Assembly (NCBI GenBank): GCA_963989385.1
Contig: OZ022499.1
Coordinates: forward strand, 103,524,786-103,588,785
Reading direction: 5' to 3'
From: Ctena decussata
Taxonomy: Eukaryota; Mollusca; Bivalvia; Lucinida; Lucinidae
Length of the DNA: 64,000 nucleotides
Shown: piece after piece, positions 23,685 through 34,995 of the stretch
Numbering within the stretch: the first letter of the stretch is position 1
Layout of the letters: each line of letters opens with the position of its first letter
Position numbers and translations under genes: made by a program
Notes under the pieces: generated by a model
What the model saw: the letters and a program-made list of their open reading frames with translations, nothing else
The model's database searches: none
What the model was told of the DNA's origin: nothing

Positions 23685-23922
23685 AAATAATTCCGATCTG
23701 AGGGTCATCCAAGAAGTCTTGCAAACACCGTCGTAATGACGGTGTTTGCAAGACTTCTTGGATGACCCTCAGATCGGAGTCGTAATGACGGTGTTTGCAA
23801 GACTTCTTGGATGACCCTCAGATCGGAATTATTTACGCATTGAAAAAAAATAATGACGGTGTTTGCAAGACTTCTTGGATGACCCTCAGATCGGAATTAT
23901 TTACGCATTGAAAAAAAAAGGC
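23685..23922. repeat. Inverted plus tandem duplication of a 60-75-bp unit
   Basis: The unit ACGGTGTTTGCAAGACTTCT...CTCAGATCGGAATTATTTACGCATTGAAAAA occurs once inverted (23690-23733), then three times direct (from 23738, 23786 and 23852) with almost no divergence. The part CTTCTTGGATGACCCTC resembles the LINE piece at 24823, so the unit may derive from the LINE. Confidence 0.8.
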
Positions 23923-24814
23923 TTTGTTAATTGAGGCAGGGTAATCAAATTACACCATTAAGAGCTTACGTATATAATACACACCTGTGCTAAAAATCAT
24001 ACATGTGACATTCCTTTCTCAGAAATGGGAGGGTTTTAAGTACAGAGGTGTAAGCGATACCGGCGGTGAAATTGCACAAACACGACGTCTTTTATAAGAG
24101 GTGAGGGGAAGAAAATCCCTGCATATATATTTATAATTCTTTCAAATTACAAGAATTCGTGTTCCTAAGTAATCGCCATATATTTAAGAACTCAGATAAC
24201 AGACAGTTATCATTTCACATTACCAAGCAAATGTGGTCGCTAGGCAACAAGAGAATATTACAGAATTTTAGCAAAATTCTAGTTTTTGACGTATGCTTCT
24301 GGTTTCTAAAGGCTGCAAACGATATGAAATAAAGCTCGAAGCTTATAATTTCTTTAATATCTACATTTCAGCATCTCGGGACTATTCTTTGATAACAAAT
24401 TCATGGCAGTTTAGGAAACACTTCGTCTGCTGTGAAAGCCTCTTCTTCATATACTTATTTTATATGATATCTTAGCTGCCCGAAAAACATGGTATCTTCC
24501 TTGGTACAATAATAATATCTTCACTGACGGCAATGTATAGACCTTGGTACCGTGTACATACTTCAGTATTATTTTCCATTTCACCCAGCAATCTTCAGAA
24601 ATTTACAAGCGTTCTGAACTAAGCTAAGGGATCTTAAACAGACAATTAGAAGCCACCGGCTCGCCCATTATGGTAGTATTCTTCAGTTGCCTAGCAACGC
24701 CATTTGCAAGATCATGACGTTTCTGGAAATTGTTGACTGGAAAGATGGGAAGATGCAATGTAGGAATGTGGTCTACTTGACTCCTTTGTAATTACCATTT
24801 GCCTGAAACTTGGC
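23923..24814. other. No recognised feature
   Basis: AT-rich sequence between two LINE pieces. It may contain unreadable LINE or insertion sequence. Confidence 0.35.
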
Positions 24815-25519
24815 CGTTTACAGGACTTATTGGATGACCCTCGTAACAATGAGCCTGAAACGTTTAATTCAAATGATACTGGACCAGCAAATGATGGAAT
24901 AAACGGTCCTATCAGCAAAAGCGAAATTCGACAAGCTGCACATGGATAACCTTTCACGCCACTCTTTAAAAATCGATAATCGATATTCGCGAATGGAACA
25001 GGTAATGAAATACACTACGAGATATGGGCAAGTCATCTTTTTCTTCAAATTCTATTTTTCCTTATATTCAAATTCATTTTCCCGTGTTCATTTTGAAAAC
25101 CGTATTAAATTTCGAACATCCTGATATACTTTTTAAAAAGATTGCATAAGAAAAAATGCGGTTATTTTTTAGTCTAAGTGGACTACCCTAAAAATGTATA
25201 GAATATATACATGAAGTAAATCATGACTTTTGTACTATGTTGATCAAAGTTTTTGCCCGCATATTTCTCTTTTTTATTCATAAAATTATCATTTTCCGTG
25301 TTGATTCCGAAAAATACAATTATTCAGCATTTCATTGATACACTTTTTATTGAAATCGGAAGTAAATCAGTGCGGTCATTTTACATTCTTGATGAGCACC
25401 CTTATTTTCTATGCTGGCCACAACTATCCAACAGAAATACACATCACTCAGGTGGCGTAGAAATTTGCGGACGACTTTCTTAAGAGAATCAAATCGCCCG
25501 GTATTCGATCAAAATACTA

Positions 25520-25998
25520 GCCAAAAGTTCTAACCGACCACTTACAATTATTTTGACAAACTTCTTAACATTACATCCAGACCGCGCAGATGAACACAAC
25601 TATCCCCATTTTCAAAATTCACAAAATTCATCATTTCGTCACCATTTGTGAAAAAAACAACACTTTTTGAAATATCCAATTTACTTGAGCAAAACCACTT
25701 CATTGTAAATCAAATGACTGAAATAAAAAGATTTATGCAGAAATGAACACTCTTCCTGCATGATACTGGTCGCTTTGGGTCAAAAAGTTAAAATTTACCG
25801 CAAATTCTTGTTTTTGAAAATTGGGGTACCCTTATTCATCTGTGCCTCCTGGATACAGTGTACTGAATGATACTAAACCTTTCAGTGGTATGGTTTACGG
25901 ACATAGTCGCCCACCTGTGGCTGCAAACTGAACTGTAAGATTGCTAAAAACTCTGAAGAAAAATGATAAAAACTAAGTGGCCGGTTAGAACTTTTGGA
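25520..25998. mobile_element. 479-bp TIR element with TA duplication, inside the LINE
   Basis: Inverted ends GCCAAAAGTTCTAACCGACC (25520) and the inverse of GGCCGGTTAGAACTTTTGGA (ending 25998) are flanked by TA on both sides (25518-25519, 25999-26000). It separates the LINE motifs LKRIKSPGIRS and LLLLSYVKLFNLVFD, which are normally close. Confidence 0.75.
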
Positions 25999-26000
25999 TA

Positions 26001-26325
26001 GCCTATAATGGCATCTCTACATTTACTGCTTCTGTCGTATGTAAAATTATTTAACCTTGTATTTGATACAGATTAATACCCGAAAACTGGCTTATAAATG
26101 AGATACTTCCCATTTACAAGAATAAAGGGGACATAACAAAATCCAGAAAACTATCGACCCATTACTTTCTTGAGTTGCTTGGGAAATTATTTACAGCAAT
26201 AATAAGTACACGGCTAATAAAATATTCAGATAGCTACAATGTTACAACTGACAGTCAAACCGACTTTCCACATCAGATAATTTATTCGTTATTAACAGCT
26301 TAATCGAGATACTAAAATCTAAATC
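26001..26325 (+). pseudogene. LINE reverse-transcriptase fingers fragment
   Basis: It translates as SYVKLFNLVFDT, then after a one-base shift LIPENWLINEILPIYKNKGD, SRKLSTHYFLELLGKLFTAI, ending LKSKSKQ where the next insertion begins. This matches the RT segment 'PxxWxxxxIxPIYKNKGDxxxxxNYRPIxLLxxxGKLFT'. Confidence 0.8.
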
Positions 26326-26327
26326 AA

Positions 26328-26690
26328 AACAAGAGCACCGCAAGCGGGGCAATATACGCCCGTCTCTGATCAGAGAGTTTCACCCCAAGGCAGTATCCGC
26401 TGTCAGATTTATAGCCTTGACAATCAGCCATACACAGGTACTAATGTGCGCACAAGAATATTCTGTAAATACTAATCATAGATACGTTACTCTAAAATTA
26501 AGAAAGCAGAGGTAACTATTCCCATACACAACCCAAGTCTCAAGCTAAGGCACATTGCTTCAAAGTGACATCAAGATATTCAGCTTGATCGGATGTAAAT
26601 TGTAGTAGGAGTTATCCGGGAAACGAAAAAGTTAACGGACGGACGGATGCCAGTGCCAAAACATAGTGCGCCCCGTTTTCCAAACGGGCG
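26328..26690 (+). mobile_element. Short tandem-core-type element (GAGCACCGCAAGCGG start)
   Basis: It starts AACAAGAGCACCGCAAGCGG with a hairpin and ends in GGACGGACGGATGCCAGTGCC. The same end plan is seen at 57630-58600, where a 156-bp tandem core is present; here the core is a single unit. Confidence 0.55.
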
Positions 26691-26704
26691 TATAAAAACT
26701 GTAG

Positions 26705-27498
26705 TGGCGGGCGACCAGTGGTGGCCGCGTACCAGTGGTGGCCGTTTGCGTATTGCACTCGAAATTACGTATTTGTTGCGTCACAGATGCAGCCATTTTG
26801 TAAAAGGAAACCAAAGAAACGCCCACAAAAAAGATTGGTAAAATTCTCTGCCTGGGAGGCAAAAGAGAAACAATGTCCCTTATACCAACAACATTGCATT
26901 GCCGGGGGGGATTATAATCCTTGATAGACACAAATTAAATACAAAAGTAAACATGTACAAATTGCTGTTTTAATGTATACCCATCACGAAAAAAGGTATA
27001 ACCTGCAACAAACCTAAAGTAAAAATAACATCTAAACGCTTGTAAATAACAGAACATTGTAACCATGCTTGTTTTCGACGTGCTATGTAGCGTGTGCCTA
27101 CGAAATGACTACGGTATGTCAAGTTTTAAAGTCCGTTTCTGATAAATGTTTCTGTTGCTTATAAGTCCGCATCTTCCGAACGCGCTAAAACTGTTAAAAT
27201 GCAACAAAAACCACAGACTTACAATGAAATATTATCAAAGTTTAAATCCACAATTGTTTGGAAAATGCATCATTCAGAGCATGGATATAGTGATGGCCAC
27301 CACTGGTACGCTGCGTTCGTATTGTAATGCCTGTTGGTTTATTTTATAGGCACATGTTATAGTCTATTCCAAAAAATAAATCAGTATTACCGACATTTAC
27401 CCCTAGTTTATTTAATTTAAATATATAATCACTAAACACAATGTATCTCGGTTACAAGATAATTGTAACAAAAAACGGCCACCTCTGGTCGCCCGCCA
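26705..27498. mobile_element. 794-bp TIR element (TGGCGGGCGACCAG)
   Basis: TGGCGGGCGACCAGTGGTGG at 26705 is matched by the inverse of ccacctctggtcgcccgcca ending at 27498. Additional ACCAGTGGTGGCC words lie subterminally (26730, 27294 inverted). The LINE palm motif LIDFKQAL resumes immediately after, at about 27509. Confidence 0.7.
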
Positions 27499-27504
27499 GT
27501 ATTG

Positions 27505-27690
27505 CGCGCTGATCGATTTTAAACAGGCATTATACACTGTGTAGAGAGAAGGATTGGGTACCTTAGGGAACAAACTACACTTTGGAATAATTTTATGCAG
27601 CAAGACCTTAAATTTGATTCTTTAAGCAAACCGAGTATAGGTATCCGTGGTGATAGATTGTATCACCAAATTTTAGTTTAAACATATTTT
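27505..27690 (+). pseudogene. LINE reverse-transcriptase palm fragment (first Asp region)
   Basis: It reads ALIDFKQALYTV, stop, REGLGTL from 27509, matching the DFxKAFDxVxRxxL palm motif of LINE RTs with the family FD changed to LY. Confidence 0.65.
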
Positions 27691-27985
27691 ATTGCCTAAA
27701 TAGCATAGCAAAGGGGTCGGGCTACAAGTTCTCACAACATTAGTTACAGCCCTTCCCCTATCCAGCCTATCACCAAATATTAGCTGCAGCTGTGAATTTA
27801 GCATATAAACTATAAGATTACACTTTGAAAGCTACAAGAGGCAATTAAGTATTGGTGTTCCCAAAAAAAGTAACCTTCACTGAAGAATTTTCTGCGAGGT
27901 TGTACCTAGAGGTATATGGCTAAAACTGATATGTATGATATAAACGGAAATGTCTCAAATTAATACAAAGTTTATACAGTAATAT

Positions 27986-29028
27986 AGGGTAACTCGCCCT
28001 TAAGTCGAACTTGCCCTTAAGTCGAACAATTTAAACTGATAACATTAACATTTCAACTTGGTGGGTCATTACCTGTTAAGATACCAACCGTTACCTTAAT
28101 CTATGAACAATCTGCATAAAAGACTCCCAAATATAAAGCTCACATTATTATACGACTAGCAGTCGTCGCATCTAATCCCTCTCGAGCTGTTTCTAAATTT
28201 CATAATTTTGATTTTTATAAATTTTGTAAAATACTTAATATTATGTAGCGAAAAGGGTCATAGTTTACGAAATTTAACATTTTTGTTAAACTAATCCATG
28301 GCTTCTCAATGGTCGAAAAGATAATCATTTATTGGTAAAAATAAGTAAAATTAACAAAAACTTTCACGATTAACACAAACCTATGCTTCGTCTTTGAGTC
28401 GAACACCGATTCGCCCTGAAGTCGAACACGGGCATATAGTTTCAGAGACGGTTTATTCACTGGATCACTGGCAAATACATACAGTCACAGACTAATTGCA
28501 CAAACACATCTCCCTCTTTTCTTTTATGCACGCTTTAAAGGTGTACGCTTATCATAAACGAAATAGCACACATGATAACTGAGCCCCTTAAACGAATGTT
28601 TTTCTACATGCACCAGGAGTCACAGGATGGATTTATCTACATTTACGTACATTGTCATGTGTCTCATTATCTCCTAAAGAGTGCTTTAAAATGACATCAA
28701 ATAAAAATGATTTAAAAATATGTAATTTAAAAAATGCGGATTTTCTGGATATCACAGACCCTACATGAGGTTGTCCTATAATGGCTGGATCAGTATACCT
28801 GTTCGAGTCAGGGGCAATTCTGTTCGACTTAAGGGCTAATTTGGGTAGGTGGATAAAACCCCTTATTATTCCCTTATTTCACTAAGTATGGCTAAACGGT
28901 TGCAGCTTTTTGACGCTTGGAAAGCTGCATTAGCTGTTGCATGACCCAAACACGATGTGGGTCAATTGCCAGGGTCTATAAGCGCAAGACAATGCAAAAG
29001 GTGTTCGACTCAAGGGCGAACTACCCTA
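27986..29028. mobile_element. 1.04-kb TIR element with GCCCTTAAGTCGAAC iterons
   Basis: Inverted ends AGGGTAACTCGCCCTTAAGT and the inverse of ACTCAAGGGCGAACTACCCT enclose the word GCCCTTAAGTCGAAC. It is repeated directly at both ends and, with changes, at 28385, 28410, 28803 and 28821. No transposase is seen. Confidence 0.75.
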
Positions 29029-29044
29029 AAGTCAAGAACTAAAA

Positions 29045-29408
29045 CCTCAGGGGGCGGGGTACGACTGCCTTCTTCCCATGTAGAACTAGGGTACTACGGC
29101 ATTCCTCTTTTCAATATTTATTAATGACTTGGAAACTTATTTCAGCATAATATTTCCGGCCTCACTTGTGAATACAACGATGATGGCATTTATATTAAAT
29201 TTAAATTATTTATCCTCTTATATGCTTATGATACGGTTATTTTTAGTGAAACTGCTGACGAATTACAAAAAGAACTTAATGTATTTAGTCACTATTAAGA
29301 TCAATGGAAATTGATCGTAAATGCTTCTAAGACAAAAGTCCTAACTATATCTCTTGGGAGACCGACAACGCGTGAGAGGTTTTACTTCAAACAAACTGAA
29401 TTAGCGGT
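29045..29408 (+). pseudogene. LINE palm fragment with altered catalytic box
   Basis: It contains LFNIYQ/FINDLETYF, then LYAYDTVIFSETADELQKEL. The RT catalytic YADD/FADD box is YAYD at 29221-29232. The frame continues WKLIVNASKTKVLTIS and ends where an opposite-strand LINE begins. Confidence 0.8.
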
Positions 29409-29414
29409 TGTCAG

Positions 29415-29719
29415 CGAATACAATGCAATACAATAAGTTTATTCAGCATTAAACATACAAAATGTTTATATCCTACAATACTAAACAAAACTGTAGTGAG
29501 AACATATATACACATACAAACTAGTTAAACATATATTTGTTTTCCAAGGAGCATATGGTTATCATAGGTGGAAAATATTTCACATATTATTTCAAAGGTA
29601 TTGGCTTAATCGTGAGGCATAGTAGGTAAACTTTGAGAGATTCAGCGTTCTTTGTTTTGAGTTTGTCATCATTAAGCTGTCGAATTTATTTAAATTTAGC
29701 CAGTGGCAAAAATAGCGTT

Positions 29720-29754
<35 letters not shown>

Positions 29755-30950
29755 TTATTTAAATCTGCATAGGAAGAACATATAAGCAAAGAGTGATATT
29801 CGCTTTCTACTGACTGAGAGTTACAAAATTTACAAATTCTTTCCTGTCTAGGTATATTTTCGTATCTACCACGTTCAATGAATGAATCGTGCGAAGGTAT
29901 TTTAAATCTGCTTAGGGCTATTCTAACTTTCTTTTCTACTGTAAATATTTTTAAATATTTTTCAAAAACGAGTTCATGCTTGAAACGAGCACGCATAAAA
30001 AGTCTAGTAGAGTTATTTACACTTGAATACCATAACTGGTGGTATGCATCGAAAATTCTTTGTTTAATGAGGTTAACAGGTATATCAATTTCAGCCTGGA
30101 AAGTCCAAAGATATGGAAGTCCTAAACTATCTGATAAAGATTTTATCTGAAATGCCCAATTATTCCCTTTATAAGAATTATTGATGTCTGCGTCATTTTT
30201 CATCATTAAATATATTATTTTGGGAAGTGAGATATCATCGCTTTTCAATTGTTTTACCCATCATTTAATCATAATAAATTTTCTGTGTAATAAAAAGGGA
30301 TAACGCCCGAGTTCACCATATAGTCCGCTAAGATTAGTTGATTTCCTAACATTTAATACCCAACGACAAAACTTTGTATGAATAATTTCGATGTCTTTAG
30401 CTTCGTGCATTGTCCGCACTTCTGAACGATAGTTTAGGATAGACCCTACTAAAGTATCAAAAAGTTTACATTTTTCCGAATTTGGCAATTCAGTTGATTT
30501 GAACAAAGAAAATAACTTGTGCAAAGCACAAGTCGCATGTAGAGCAAGACGTTTCTGGGTTCTGAACTAGTTACCGTTTTTAAAGAAATAAACACTAAGA
30601 TATTTGAACTAACTAACCACTTCCAGTTTTACATTATCAAGATATAACACAATTAGTATGGCGACCTCTTTCAAATATCATGGCTTTTGTTTTACTTGTA
30701 TTTTTTTATCTTTAAATTCGATGTTCCACAATATATTTCAATATCATGTAACATCGATTGTAAAGATTCTGCTGATTTTGCAAACACTACGGCATCGTCA
30801 GCGTATAAGAGCATGAAAAAATGTATTGTTTTATAGTAAAAATGTTTTCAAGATCAGAATTTGTATTGTCAACGATATCGTTTATGAACATCATAAACAT
30901 TAGCAAATACCTCGAGATTTTTCTGTCCCCCAGTGGGTCCTTTGTCACAA
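29415..30950 (-). mobile_element. 5'-truncated LINE, minus strand
   Basis: Reading from 30950 downward: MFMMFINDI, then LLYADDAVVFAKSAESLQ with the intact catalytic YADD at 30794-30805, LNYRSEVRTMHEAKDIEI at about 30400 and KKVRIALSRFKIPSHDSFIE. The closing motif has ICKFCNSQSVESEYHSLLIC, the Cys/His-rich C-terminus of this LINE class. The last part is a 218-codon open frame (30248-29592) containing a poly-Lys run from a T32 tract at 29722-29753. The 3' end has a TATTG-type tail at 29418-29440. Frameshifts lie near 30255 and 30530-30690. Confidence 0.8.
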
Positions 30951-31021
30951 CGAAAAAGCACAGGGCTGATCAAGCGCTATTTTCCTTGTTTAAAAAATCC
31001 GCAAATAAGACCTTATTTAAG

Positions 31022-31168
31022 GAATGAATTTAATTTTTCTGAGGTTTATCGAAGTGTAAACTACATTGGGTCACGTGCAAAGTGAATGAACCCCGAAGGG
31101 GTTCATGTAAACTTTGCTAGTGACCCAATGTAGTTTACACTTCGATAAACATCAGAAAAATTATGTTC
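31022..31168. repeat. Long palindrome, likely MITE
   Basis: Arms TTTATCGAAGTGTAAACTAC and inverse, about 70 bp each, centre on GAACCCCGAAGGGGTTC (about 31095). Confidence 0.85.
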
Positions 31169-31467
31169 ATTGCTTATATTTACATTCGTTTCAATCAAAT
31201 CTTTCATGAAAAATCTTGTAAAAGCGATAAAATTGAAGCATTAAAACATGTACACGCAGTTTCTTCTGCTAACAGCAGAACGGCATGCATGACGTCATGA
31301 CGTTGCTGACGTCCAATCAGGTTGTAGAGAGTCATTGTTTATTTTTACGTCATTGACGTCGCGTGTCTCAATGTAATTATTGGAATGTAAACTACATTAC
31401 GTTCCAATGGTTTACTATAGGGCTTTTCAGTAAATACACCAAGAATGTAAATATATTTAATTAACAG

Positions 31468-31718
31468 ATAGATATATTCAATAAAACAATTAAGCCCATA
31501 CTTTTGTATGGGGCCGAGATCTGAGGTAATGGAGACTGCGATATAACAGAAAGGGTTCAGCTGAATTGTTTTAAGTATGCATTTAACCTGAAAAATCAAC
31601 ACCCACTTTCATGTTCTATGGGGAATTAGGGATAATGCAAATACGTATAGATATAAAATCAAGAATAATTAATATCAATTTTGGACTGAAATAGCCTCTA
31701 TGTCCGAACAACCAACAA
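31468..31718 (+). pseudogene. LINE thumb/connection fragment
   Basis: It reads FNKTIKPILLYGAEI then CDITERVQLNCFKYAFNLKN, the conserved region after the RT palm (family: IKPILLYGSEIWG...IERVHxxFCK). It stops at the SINE insertion and resumes at 32007. Confidence 0.75.
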
Positions 31719-31994
31719 TTGATTGATTGATTGATTTGTTGCTTTACGTCCACGGTAAACAACTATGGTCATGTCGGGACGGTCAGTTAACCTAACCACA
31801 CTATTCCTGGGCAGGCTTAGACCTCCTAAGCGGTTAACCAGTAGTAAGTGCACATACTTTCGCCATTAACTGACAACTGCCCTTCTTGAATCAGCGGAAG
31901 GAGAAACGAAAGTATGTGGCCAGACCGGGTATCGAACCCAGGACCTCTGACTTATAAGTCAGGTGCCCTACCGATTGCGCTACGCGGTCCGGCC
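31719..31994 (-). mobile_element. tRNA-derived SINE with perfect 12-bp TSD
   Basis: The direct repeat AACAACCAACAA lies at 31707-31718 and 31995-32006. The minus strand starts with a tRNA-like head (GGCCGGACCGCGTAGCGCAA, A box TAGCGCAATCGG, B box GGTTCGATACC, anticodon-loop position TAT). It ends with CATGACCATAGTTGTTTACC, GTGGACGTAAAGCAAC and an (AATC)n tail. The acceptor arm pairs badly, so it is a SINE rather than a tRNA gene. It is inserted in the LINE. Confidence 0.88.
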
Positions 31995-32006
31995 AACAAC
32001 CAACAA

Positions 32007-32480
32007 AACTTTCTTTTTCTACCTGTATATAGTACCTAATATGCATAAAATTAATATTTGCAAGTCACAATATATAGAAAATGTAAAAGGTATTTTAGAT
32101 TCATGTGGATTTTCTAGAATATGGCAATCATTGAATGTTATAAATCCAAAATTGCTTTCATTGGCTATTTCACAAATGCTCAAAGACCAATATTTGCAAA
32201 ATTTGTCTTCTATGGTTTTTAAGTCATCCAGTGTCATTAATTATAGGATCTTCAAAGATTCCTTTGTTAACAGTAAATATATAAACCTTTCTATCAAATA
32301 AAACTTGTAAAATCTTGATGAGATTCAGAACCAGAAATACTAAATTTCCAGTGGAAGTTGGCAGATGGCTTAGTATACCATTAACGAACACATCTGTACA
32401 TAATGCAATAAAGATGTGGGTGATGTATACCACCACTTGTTAGTTTGCGATTATCTAAAGGTGGTCAGGTCGATCTGTTG
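32007..32480 (+). pseudogene. LINE C-terminal fragment
   Basis: It contains YIENVKGILDSCGFSRIWQS, MLKDQYLQNLSS, then (frameshift) MRFRTRNTKFPVEVGRWLSI and GDVYHHLLVCDYLK. These are the ordered C-terminal motifs of the LINE class seen also at 29.6-30.2 kb on the other strand. A 40-bp word is duplicated at about 32485-32560 downstream. Confidence 0.75.
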
Positions 32481-32867
32481 AGTGGATACTATTACAGAAA
32501 TCCAAATACGCTTAAATTTAATAATGGATACTATTGCAGAAATCCAAATACGCTTAAATTTAAAACCTCTTATGGATACAGAGAATAAATACCTTCTAAA
32601 ATAATCATGTTGCTTTTTAAGTGTCATAAAAATGCAGTTTAGAAAGTTTACCTGTAAACAAATAATGAGACTTGTATGTATTACGAAAAACTAATAATAA
32701 TGATAAAAAATAATATAATGATAATAAATAATAATAATTAATAGATTAATAATAATAAATTAGAATGATTCGCATGATAAAGGTAACAACATTATTTTTG
32801 TCATTTTAATTATCCTCGGTTCTTTATGATATCATGAACAGCTTTGTGTCTTGTTTGTTTTATAATT

Positions 32868-33105
32868 TGAGCCGCGACACGAGAAAACCAACAATGTGGT
32901 CGTGCGTCCAGCGCAGACTCAGATCAGCCTGGGCATCCGCCCAGTCTGATCAGAGTCTTCGCTGTCCACATGAAGGTAGCTTAGCCCCTTGGCTACCCTT
33001 TAAGCGCTTAGCGAAGAGTCTGATCAGACTGGGTGGATGCCCAGGCTGATCCGAGTCTGCGCTGGGCGTACAACCACATTGTTGGTTTTCTCGTGTCGCG
33101 GCTCA
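32868..33105. mobile_element. 238-bp hairpin MITE, copy
   Basis: Ends TGAGCCGCGACACGAGAAAA / inverse; complete and well conserved. It abuts the LINE at 33108. Confidence 0.9.
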
Positions 33106-33107
33106 TT

Positions 33108-34995
33108 TGTCTGTGCTGCATTGCCTATCTTTGAACATCCATCTTATCCTCCCTTAAGTGAAATTTATATCTCAGTTGATGATGTTAAGGATGCCATTAG
33201 ATTGTTAAAGCCAAACAAAGCTCCAGGGCCTGACTTTATTACTCCAAAACTTCTCAAAGAAGGAGTAAATCAGCTTCTAGCCCCACTAAGTTACTTGTTT
33301 AATCTTTCTCTAAGTTCAAGGCAATTCCCTGACTCCTGGAAAGACGCGAATATAACAGCAGTTCATAAAAAGGACAGTCAATCACAGCCTAGTAATTATA
33401 GACCTATATCGCTTCTTTGTCATCTTGGTAAACTTATGGAACGTTGTATGCACAAACATATTCTAAAGCAAAATCACCTTATCAGTCAGGTTTTCAAAGT
33501 GGAGATGAAACCATAAACCAGTTAGTCTACCTGAATAATAAATTTCTACAAGCGCTTGACGAAGGTAAAGAAATTAGAGTTGTATTCTGTGACGTCAGCA
33601 AAGCGTTTGATAAAGTGTGGCACAAGGGCCTGTTGTTTAAATTTTAGCCAATCGGATTTGGAATGGTTTTCATCCTATCTAAGTAATAGACGTCAGCGTG
33701 TTTGTTTCAAAGGTTGTAACTCGTCTTGGTTAAACATAAATGCTGGCGTGCCTCTAGGATCTATTTTAGGGCCGATTTTATTTGTAATCTATATAAACGA
33801 CATAGTTAAAGGCATCAGAAGTAACATTAGACTATTCACAGACAACACTAGTTTATTCAAAATCGTGGAATGTCCTCGGAATGCAGCTACTCAACTTAAT
33901 TTTGATCTTAAAAACATTTACTCAAGGGCAAAACCTGGCTTGTTGATTTTAACGCGTCAAAAACAGTTTCCCTTATTATCATCAAAAAAAAAGAACTAAA
34001 CTCCATCATCCCGTCCTTACTTTAGGAGGAACGAACATTAACGAGGTAACCCATCACAAACATCTTGGAATTGTTCTCTCCAGTGACGCGCCGTGGACCC
34101 ATCATCTGGAAGTTATATTAGCCAAAGCATGGAAGAGATTAGGTTTCATAAGACAATACAAATTTCTGCTTGACAGATCTTCCCTACAAAAATTGTACCA
34201 GACATATATACGCCCTCTCCTTGAATATGGAAACATTTTATGGGATAATTGTACGGCTGAAAATTAACGTTCTGTTGAGAATGTACAGCTGGAGGCTGCT
34301 CGTCTGGTCACAGGTGCTACAAAACTCTGCAGCATTCAAAGGCTGTATAATGAAACAAATTGGGAAACACTGCAACAGCGTAGAAACAAACATAAGCTCT
34401 TCCAACTTTTTAAAATGATTAGTGGCCTGGTTCCACCCTACCTTCAACAACTTATACCCCTAAGAGTACAGCAAATAGCACGCTATCCTCTTAGAAATTC
34501 TCACAATTTCTCAATCCCACCGTCTCGCACAGTTACCTACTCTTCCTCCTTCCTTCCCTCCACATTGAGGGATTGGAATGCATTAGATCAAGACATCAAA
34601 GATGCACACTCTCTTCATACTTTCAAGAATAGAATTAACGGTCCGAAGCGCTACCCGCCTAAACACTTTGAGAAATCACAAGTATGTCGCCCAGTACAAA
34701 TCCTACACGCGCGACTTCGTTTGGAGTGTAGTAATCTTAATCATCATCTGTATCAAAAAAATTTAGTAGACAGCCCTCTCTGCTCTTGAGGAGAAATGGA
34801 AACCACAACGCATTATTTCCTTTTTTGCCCCAATTACATTCAACCCAGACAACACTATCTCTCTGTATTACCCTACCAACTTACCCTCTCTTTACTTTTA
34901 AATGGACTTCAAGGCGTTACAACTGGTGTAAATAATATGATATTTAAGCAGCTACAATTATATGTTGTCGCAACCAAGCGTTTCCAGCGGTAAGC
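33108..34995 (+). mobile_element. Decayed LINE (second family), RT to C-terminus
   Basis: The ordered RT blocks are LLKPNKAPGPDFITPKLLKE (33210), SNYRPISLLCHLGKL (33390), VFCDVSKAFDKVWHKGLL (33585), NAGVPLGSILGPILFVIYIND (about 33740) and the catalytic region LFTDNTSLF (33829), where the usual FADD is FTDN. Next come HKHLGIVLSSDAPWTHHLE (34055), IRPLLEYGNILWDN (34209), RNSHNFSIPPSRTVTYSSSF (34490), LRDWNALDQDIKDA and a final CS-stop-GEMETTTHYFLFCPNY, where TGA at 34788-34790 replaces a Cys of the C-terminal zinc-like motif. At least three frameshifts occur. Confidence 0.88.

Larger units (their letters stand above)
23371..32480 (+). mobile_element. One LINE copy in eight collinear pieces
   Basis: Plus-strand non-LTR retrotransposon translations appear in correct order. 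23371-23625: linker, KPWFNSKCRAAKNMYRKIRR. 24815-24950: LLDDPRNNEP...SKSEIRQA. 25465-25519: LKRIKSPGIRS. 26001-26325: fingers, PENWLINEILPIYKNKGD. 27505-27690: palm, LIDFKQALYTV. 29045-29408: FINDLE and a mutated catalytic box. 31468-31718: thumb, TIKPILLYGAEI. 32007-32480: C-terminus, RTRNTKFPVEVGRW. The gaps hold identifiable later insertions. No piece is functional. Collinearity is seen directly; that all pieces belong to one copy is inferred. Confidence 0.7.

Noticed and set aside
23700..23830. Sequencing adapter (CAGATCGGA resembles an adapter start)
   Set aside because: Only about 8 bases match and the following bases differ; the word is part of a longer local repeat unit.
31925..31994. 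tRNA-Ile-like sequence (TAT at anticodon position), minus strand
   Set aside because: A and B boxes are good but the acceptor stem pairs poorly. The sequence continues into a SINE body with tail and a 12-bp TSD.
32834..33049. ORF shared by 32.8 kb and 47.5 kb (RDTRKPTMW...)
   Set aside because: Both lie in copies of the hairpin MITE; non-coding repeat.
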